A DNA stretch of 8,697 nucleotides. Origin: Azohydromonas lata NBRC 102462 (GTDB lineage Bacteria > Pseudomonadota > Gammaproteobacteria > Burkholderiales > Burkholderiaceae_C). The position numbers and the translations under genes are program-made. Positions within the stretch are counted from its first letter, which is position 1. Every line of letters begins with the position of its first letter. The stretch lies in the NCBI GenBank assembly GCA_945878385.1, contig CAMCTE010000112.1, positions 1 to 8,697 of the forward strand, given 5' to 3'. The notes under the pieces were generated by a model. That model saw only the letters and a program-made list of their open reading frames with translations, was not told where the DNA came from and ran no database searches. Positions 6,039 to 8,697 of this stretch are shown piece after piece.

Positions 6039-7835
6039 ATGGACATATCACCCGCGGATGTCAAGCGAGCCGCCACATTGGACGGTCGCGCCGCTTCGAA
6101 CCCATCCCAAACCCCGCATGTCGCCGACCCGAACGGGTCGGAGATCCTCGTACGCTGCCTGCAGGCCGAAGGCGTCAAATACCTCTGGGGCTACCCAGGC
6201 GGTGCAGTGCTGTACATCTACGACGCGCTGTACCAGCAGGAAAGCATCCAGCATGTGCTGGTGCGCCATGAACAGGCCGCCGTGCATGCAGCCGACGGCT
6301 ATGCGCGCGCCACCGGTGAAGTGGGCGTGGCCCTGGTCACCAGCGGCCCGGGCGTGACGAATGCCATCACCGGCATCGCCACCGCCTACATGGACAGCAT
6401 CCCGATGGTGATCATCACCGGTCAGGTGCCCACGCCGGCCATTGGCTTGGACGCCTTCCAGGAGTGCGACACGGTCGGTATCACCCGGCCCATCGTCAAG
6501 CACAACTTCCTGGTCAAGGACGTCAAGGAACTGGCCATCACCCTCAAGAAAGCGTTCCACATCGCCCGCACCGGCCGTCCCGGCCCTGTGGTGGTGGACA
6601 TCCCCAAGGATGTATCGCTCAGCACCGCGCGCTTCCAGTATCCCGATACGGTGGAGATGCGCTCCTACTCGCCGGCCCGCAAGGGTCATGGAGGACAGAT
6701 CCGCAAGGCGGTGCAGTTGCTGCTGTCGGCCAGGCGTCCCTATCTGTACGCCGGCGGTGGCGTCATCCTGGGTGAGGCGGCGGCCGAATTGCGCGAACTC
6801 AACGAACTGTTGGGCTTTCCCGTCACCAACACCTTGATGGGCTTGGGCGCCAGTTCTGCGGCCGACCCGCGCTTCCTGGGCATGCTGGGCATGCACGGCA
6901 CCTACGAAGCCAACATGACCATGCAGAACTGCGATGTGCTGCTGGCCGTGGGAGCGCGCTTTGATGACCGCGTGATTGGCAACCCGGCCCACTTCGCGCA
7001 GGTCGAGCGCAAGATCATTCACGTTGACATCGACCCCTCTTCCATCTCCAAGCGGGTGAAGGTGGACGTGCCCATCGTGGGCGATGTCAAGGACGTGCTG
7101 CAGGAATTGATTGCCCAGATCAAGGCCACGACACAGCGCCCCGCCCCCAGCGATCTCAGCTCCTGGTGGGGCCAGATCAACGAATGGCGCAAGCGGGATT
7201 GCCTGTCCTACAAGAAAAGTGACGAGGTGATCAAACCGCAATTCGTGGTGGAAACGCTGGCGCGCCTGACCAAGGACATCGACACCTACATCACTTCGGA
7301 TGTGGGCCAGCACCAGATGTGGGCCGCGCAGTACTTCCCCTTCATGGAGCCGCGCCGTTGGATCAACTCCGGCGGCCTGGGCACCATGGGCGTGGGCCTT
7401 CCCTATGCCATGGGCATCAAGCTGGCCAAGCCCGATTCGGAAGTCTTCTGCATCACTGGCGAAGGTTCCATCCAGATGTGCATCCAGGAACTTTCCACTT
7501 GTCAGCAATACCGTACGCCCGTGAAGGTGGTGTCGCTGAACAACCGCTATCTGGGCATGGTGCGCCAATGGCAGCAACTGCAGTATGGCGGCCGGTATTC
7601 GCACAGCTACATGGACGCCCTGCCTGACTTCGTCAAGCTGGCCGAGGCCTATGGCCATGTGGGCCTCAAGATCGAAAAGCCCTCTGAGGTCGAGCCTGCA
7701 CTCAAGGAAATGCTGCGTCTGAAGGACCGCACCGTCTTTTTGGATGTACGCACCGACCCCACGGAAAATGTCTGGCCCATGGTGCAGGCTGGCAAGGGCA
7801 TCACGGAGATGCTGCTCGGTTCGGAAGACCTGTGA
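6039..7835 (+). CDS. ilvI: Acetolactate synthase, large catalytic subunit
   Basis: This thiamine-diphosphate enzyme joins two pyruvates to 2-acetolactate, or pyruvate and 2-oxobutyrate to 2-aceto-2-hydroxybutyrate, the first common step of valine, leucine and isoleucine synthesis. The 598-residue protein has an N-terminal tail of about 30 residues, then the ThDP pyrimidine-binding domain (about 33-200) with catalytic Glu78 in RHEQAAVHAADGYA, the FAD-binding middle domain (about 217-352) with GARFDDRVIGN (305-315), and the ThDP pyrophosphate domain (about 410-580) with GEGS (474-477) and NN (501-502), which delimit the cofactor and Mg site. VRQWQQ holds Trp511, equivalent to the herbicide-site Trp of plant enzymes. 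The Mg motif is GEG rather than the usual GDG, which I recall as normal in betaproteobacteria. The ATG at 6039 has GAGG at a 6-nt spacing. The partner subunit ilvH lies downstream. Confidence 0.97.
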   Translation: MDISPADVKRAATLDGRAASNPSQTPHVADPNGSEILVRCLQAEGVKYLWGYPGGAVLYIYDALYQQESIQHVLVRHEQAAVHAADGYARATGEVGVALVTSGPGVTNAITGIATAYMDSIPMVIITGQVPTPAIGLDAFQECDTVGITRPIVKHNFLVKDVKELAITLKKAFHIARTGRPGPVVVDIPKDVSLSTARFQYPDTVEMRSYSPARKGHGGQIRKAVQLLLSARRPYLYAGGGVILGEAAAELRELNELLGFPVTNTLMGLGASSAADPRFLGMLGMHGTYEANMTMQNCDVLLAVGARFDDRVIGNPAHFAQVERKIIHVDIDPSSISKRVKVDVPIVGDVKDVLQELIAQIKATTQRPAPSDLSSWWGQINEWRKRDCLSYKKSDEVIKPQFVVETLARLTKDIDTYITSDVGQHQMWAAQYFPFMEPRRWINSGGLGTMGVGLPYAMGIKLAKPDSEVFCITGEGSIQMCIQELSTCQQYRTPVKVVSLNNRYLGMVRQWQQLQYGGRYSHSYMDALPDFVKLAEAYGHVGLKIEKPSEVEPALKEMLRLKDRTVFLDVRTDPTENVWPMVQAGKGITEMLLGSEDL

Positions 7836-7921
7836 GCACAGGCCGGCAGCCCGGACGCCGCGCAACCGAGTGGCCTGATGAGGTCACCCGTGACGCGCGG
7901 GACGGGCAACCGGCCTGCACA
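7831..7921 (+). ncRNA. Long structured RNA element between ilvI and ilvH, probably cis-regulatory
   Basis: Collinear pairing arms form one long interrupted hairpin: TGTG 7831-7834 with CACA 7918-7921; CAGGCCGG 7839-7846 with CCGGCCTG 7910-7917; GCCCG 7849-7853 with CGGGC 7903-7907; CCGCGC 7858-7863 with GCGCGG 7895-7900. At the top, GTGGCCT (7870-7876) pairs with AGGTCAC (7881-7887) around GATG, or alternatively GTCA (7883-7886) pairs with TGAC (7891-7894) around CCCG; the two are mutually exclusive. The base includes the ilvI stop codon. A betaproteobacterial 'ilvH RNA motif' has been described as a candidate cis-regulatory RNA, and this position fits it, but I cannot confirm a match by eye. 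It could tune IlvH relative to IlvI or protect or process the mRNA. Confidence 0.6.
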
Positions 7922-8055
7922 GCACACCCGAAGACCCCCATGAACTGAGCCTGTTGTACGGCGCCTGCCCGCTGGGGCGCTAGGGCACAGACTTGAACGA
8001 ATCCGCCGCAGAAACGGCCCCCACCCGGGGCCGGGGGCGCGACGGATCCCACACC
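7922..8055 (+). other. Rest of the ilvI-ilvH gap: two more hairpins before ilvH
   Basis: No gene is supported. GCGCC (7961-7965) pairs with GGCGC (7976-7980), and overlapping TGCCC (7966-7970) with GGGCA (7983-7987) is an alternative. A very stable 7-bp stem, CGGCCCC (8015-8021) with GGGGCCG (8027-8033), encloses the 5-nt loop CACCC and ends 22 nt before the ilvH start. No T-tract follows, so it is not an intrinsic terminator. The only ribosome binding site candidate is a weak GGA (8044-8046), 9 nt before the ATG. A two-codon reading frame (ATG AAC TGA, 7940-7948) is present but has no Shine-Dalgarno sequence. Confidence 0.45.
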
Positions 8056-8547
8056 ATGAAACACATCATTGCACTGTTGCTTGAAAACGAACCCGGCGCC
8101 TTGTCGCGCGTGGTGGGCCTGTTCTCGGCGCGCGGCTACAACATCGAAAGCCTGACGGTAGCGCCCACCGAAGACGCTTCGCTGTCGCGCATGACCATCG
8201 TCACCACCGGCAACGACGACACCATCGAGCAGATCACCAAACACCTCAACCGCCTCATCGAGGTGGTCAAGGTGGTGGACCTCACCGAGGGCGCCTACAC
8301 CGAACGCGAACTCATGCTCATCAAGGTGCGCGCGGTCGGCAAGGAGCGCGAAGAAATGAAGCGCATGGCCGATATCTTTCGCGGTCGCATCATTGATGTC
8401 ACCGAGAAGACCTACACCATCGAATTGACCGGTGATGCCGGCAAGCTCGATGCCTTCATCGAGGCGGTGGATCGCACCGCCATTCTGGAAACCGTGCGCA
8501 CCGGCACCAGCGGCATTGGCCGCGGTGAGCGCATCCTGAGGGTCTGA
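8056..8547 (+). CDS. ilvH: Acetolactate synthase, small regulatory subunit
   Basis: This subunit stimulates the large subunit IlvI and gives the enzyme valine feedback inhibition. The 163-residue length equals E. coli IlvH. The N-terminal ACT domain (about 1-77) has LLENEPGALSRVVGLFSARG followed by YNIESLTVAPT; Asn11, Gly14 and Asn29, positions where changes give valine resistance in E. coli IlvH, are unchanged, so feedback control is probably intact. The C-terminal domain (about 80-163) has EREL, MKRMADIFRGRIIDVT and GKLDAF. The start is the ATG at 8056, which gives the exact family N-terminus; an in-frame TTG at 7993 would add 21 residues unlike the family, encoded partly by the GC hairpin. 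The ribosome binding site is weak. It lies 220 nt after ilvI and 93 nt before ilvC. Confidence 0.96.
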   Translation: MKHIIALLLENEPGALSRVVGLFSARGYNIESLTVAPTEDASLSRMTIVTTGNDDTIEQITKHLNRLIEVVKVVDLTEGAYTERELMLIKVRAVGKEREEMKRMADIFRGRIIDVTEKTYTIELTGDAGKLDAFIEAVDRTAILETVRTGTSGIGRGERILRV

Positions 8548-8594
8548 TCCACGGCCCGTTAACCCATGGCGGATTGGCGTGGCCGCAGCGCCCG

Positions 8595-8611
8595 CAATCG
8601 TCCGTCGATTG
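8595..8611. promoter_or_regulatory. Short hairpin between ilvH and ilvC
   Basis: CAATCG (8595-8600) and CGATTG (8606-8611) are perfect 6-bp arms around a 5-nt loop (TCCGT), 29 nt before the ilvC start. It has no T-tract. It may slightly influence ilvH/ilvC mRNA processing or be a small operator; it may also be chance. The rest of the 93-nt gap holds only the ilvC ribosome binding site. Confidence 0.25.
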
Positions 8612-8640
8612 ACCCTGAAGAAGAAACTGGAGAAACCCAC

Positions 8641-8697
8641 ATGAATGTCTATTACGACAAGGACGCCGACCTCAGCCTGATCAAGGGCACGAATGTC
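8641..8697 (+). CDS. ilvC: Ketol-acid reductoisomerase, first 19 codons only
   Basis: IlvC converts acetolactate or acetohydroxybutyrate to the dihydroxy acid using NADPH and Mg, the step after IlvI/IlvH. Only the N-terminus MNVYYDKDADLSLIKGTNV is in the window; it matches the conserved family start (x-V-x-YDKD-x-DLSLIKG), which leads into the NADPH-binding GYGSQG motif beyond the right edge. The ATG at 8641 is preceded by GGAG (8629-8632) with an 8-nt spacing. The ilvI-ilvH-ilvC order supports the call. An in-frame ATG at 8566 would add 25 residues but has no ribosome binding site and does not fit the family. Confidence 0.93.
   Translation, partial: MNVYYDKDADLSLIKGTNV

Noticed and set aside
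6048..7865. 605-codon open frame antisense to ilvI.
   Set aside because: His/Gly/Ala-rich product with no recognisable family; an artefact of strong GC third-position bias in ilvI.
7875..7882. CTGATGAG, identical to the hammerhead ribozyme core sequence, inside the ilvI-ilvH gap.
   Set aside because: No GAAA follows the adjacent stem (GTCA/TGAC), and the cleavage-site stem arrangement is absent. It is explained by the apical hairpin.
8015..8033. The GC hairpin before ilvH as an intrinsic terminator.
   Set aside because: No T-tract follows and ilvH starts 22 nt later in the same operon.
7993..8055. IlvH start at TTG 7993, adding 21 residues.
   Set aside because: The family begins at the MKHIIALLLE-type sequence; the extra stretch runs through the GC hairpin and has no ribosome binding site.
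7801..8640. 279-codon open frame antisense to ilvH.
   Set aside because: Covers a conserved gene on the other strand, has no recognisable domain, and reflects codon bias.
8566..8640. In-frame ATG at 8566 extending ilvC by 25 residues.
   Set aside because: No Shine-Dalgarno upstream, whereas ATG 8641 has GGAG at 8 nt and gives the conserved N-terminus.

Overview
The window looks like the chromosome of a GC-rich betaproteobacterium, most likely order Burkholderiales and close to Comamonadaceae. The acetolactate synthase subunits, the GlnB-type P-II protein, and the sigma factor / DUF3619 / DUF3106 / RDD gene order all fit that group. I see no phage, transposon, CRISPR, tRNA or rRNA sequence. 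Family assignments come from recognising motifs by eye; no database search was run.

Layout. (1) 1-1999, plus strand: the 3' part of glutamine-dependent NAD+ synthetase (nadE, cut by the left edge), then glnB, a P-II nitrogen sensor. (2) 2000-5833, minus strand: six tightly packed genes. Read 5' to 3' from 5833 they are an ECF-type sigma factor, a DUF3619 membrane protein, a DUF3106 membrane-anchored protein, an RDD-family membrane protein, diacylglycerol kinase (dgkA) and a LOG-family nucleotide hydrolase. Two junctions are 4-nt ATGA overlaps and no gap exceeds 43 nt, so this is probably one operon. (3) 5834-6038: divergent regulatory region with a near-perfect dyad beside the sigma factor start. 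(4) 6039-8697, plus strand: branched-chain amino acid genes ilvI, ilvH and the first 19 codons of ilvC. A 220-nt structured gap separates ilvI from ilvH.

How the genes work together. IlvI (catalytic) and IlvH (regulatory) form acetohydroxyacid synthase, and IlvC takes the next step to valine, leucine and isoleucine. GlnB reports glutamine and 2-oxoglutarate status, and NadE uses glutamine as nitrogen donor, so the left plus-strand pair is tied to nitrogen status. The minus-strand operon looks envelope-related: a sigma factor coupled to a one-helix membrane protein with anti-sigma-like arrangement, a membrane-anchored protein with an 18-residue helical repeat, a polytopic membrane protein and a lipid kinase. 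Its signal and regulon cannot be read from the sequence.

Most notable points: a long multi-stem RNA structure between ilvI and ilvH; the possible sigma/anti-sigma/periplasmic-sensor module built from uncharacterised DUF3619 and DUF3106 proteins; the exact 18-residue repeat in the DUF3106 protein; a hairpin that would hide the ribosome binding site of the RDD gene; and the dyad between the divergent sigma and ilv operons.
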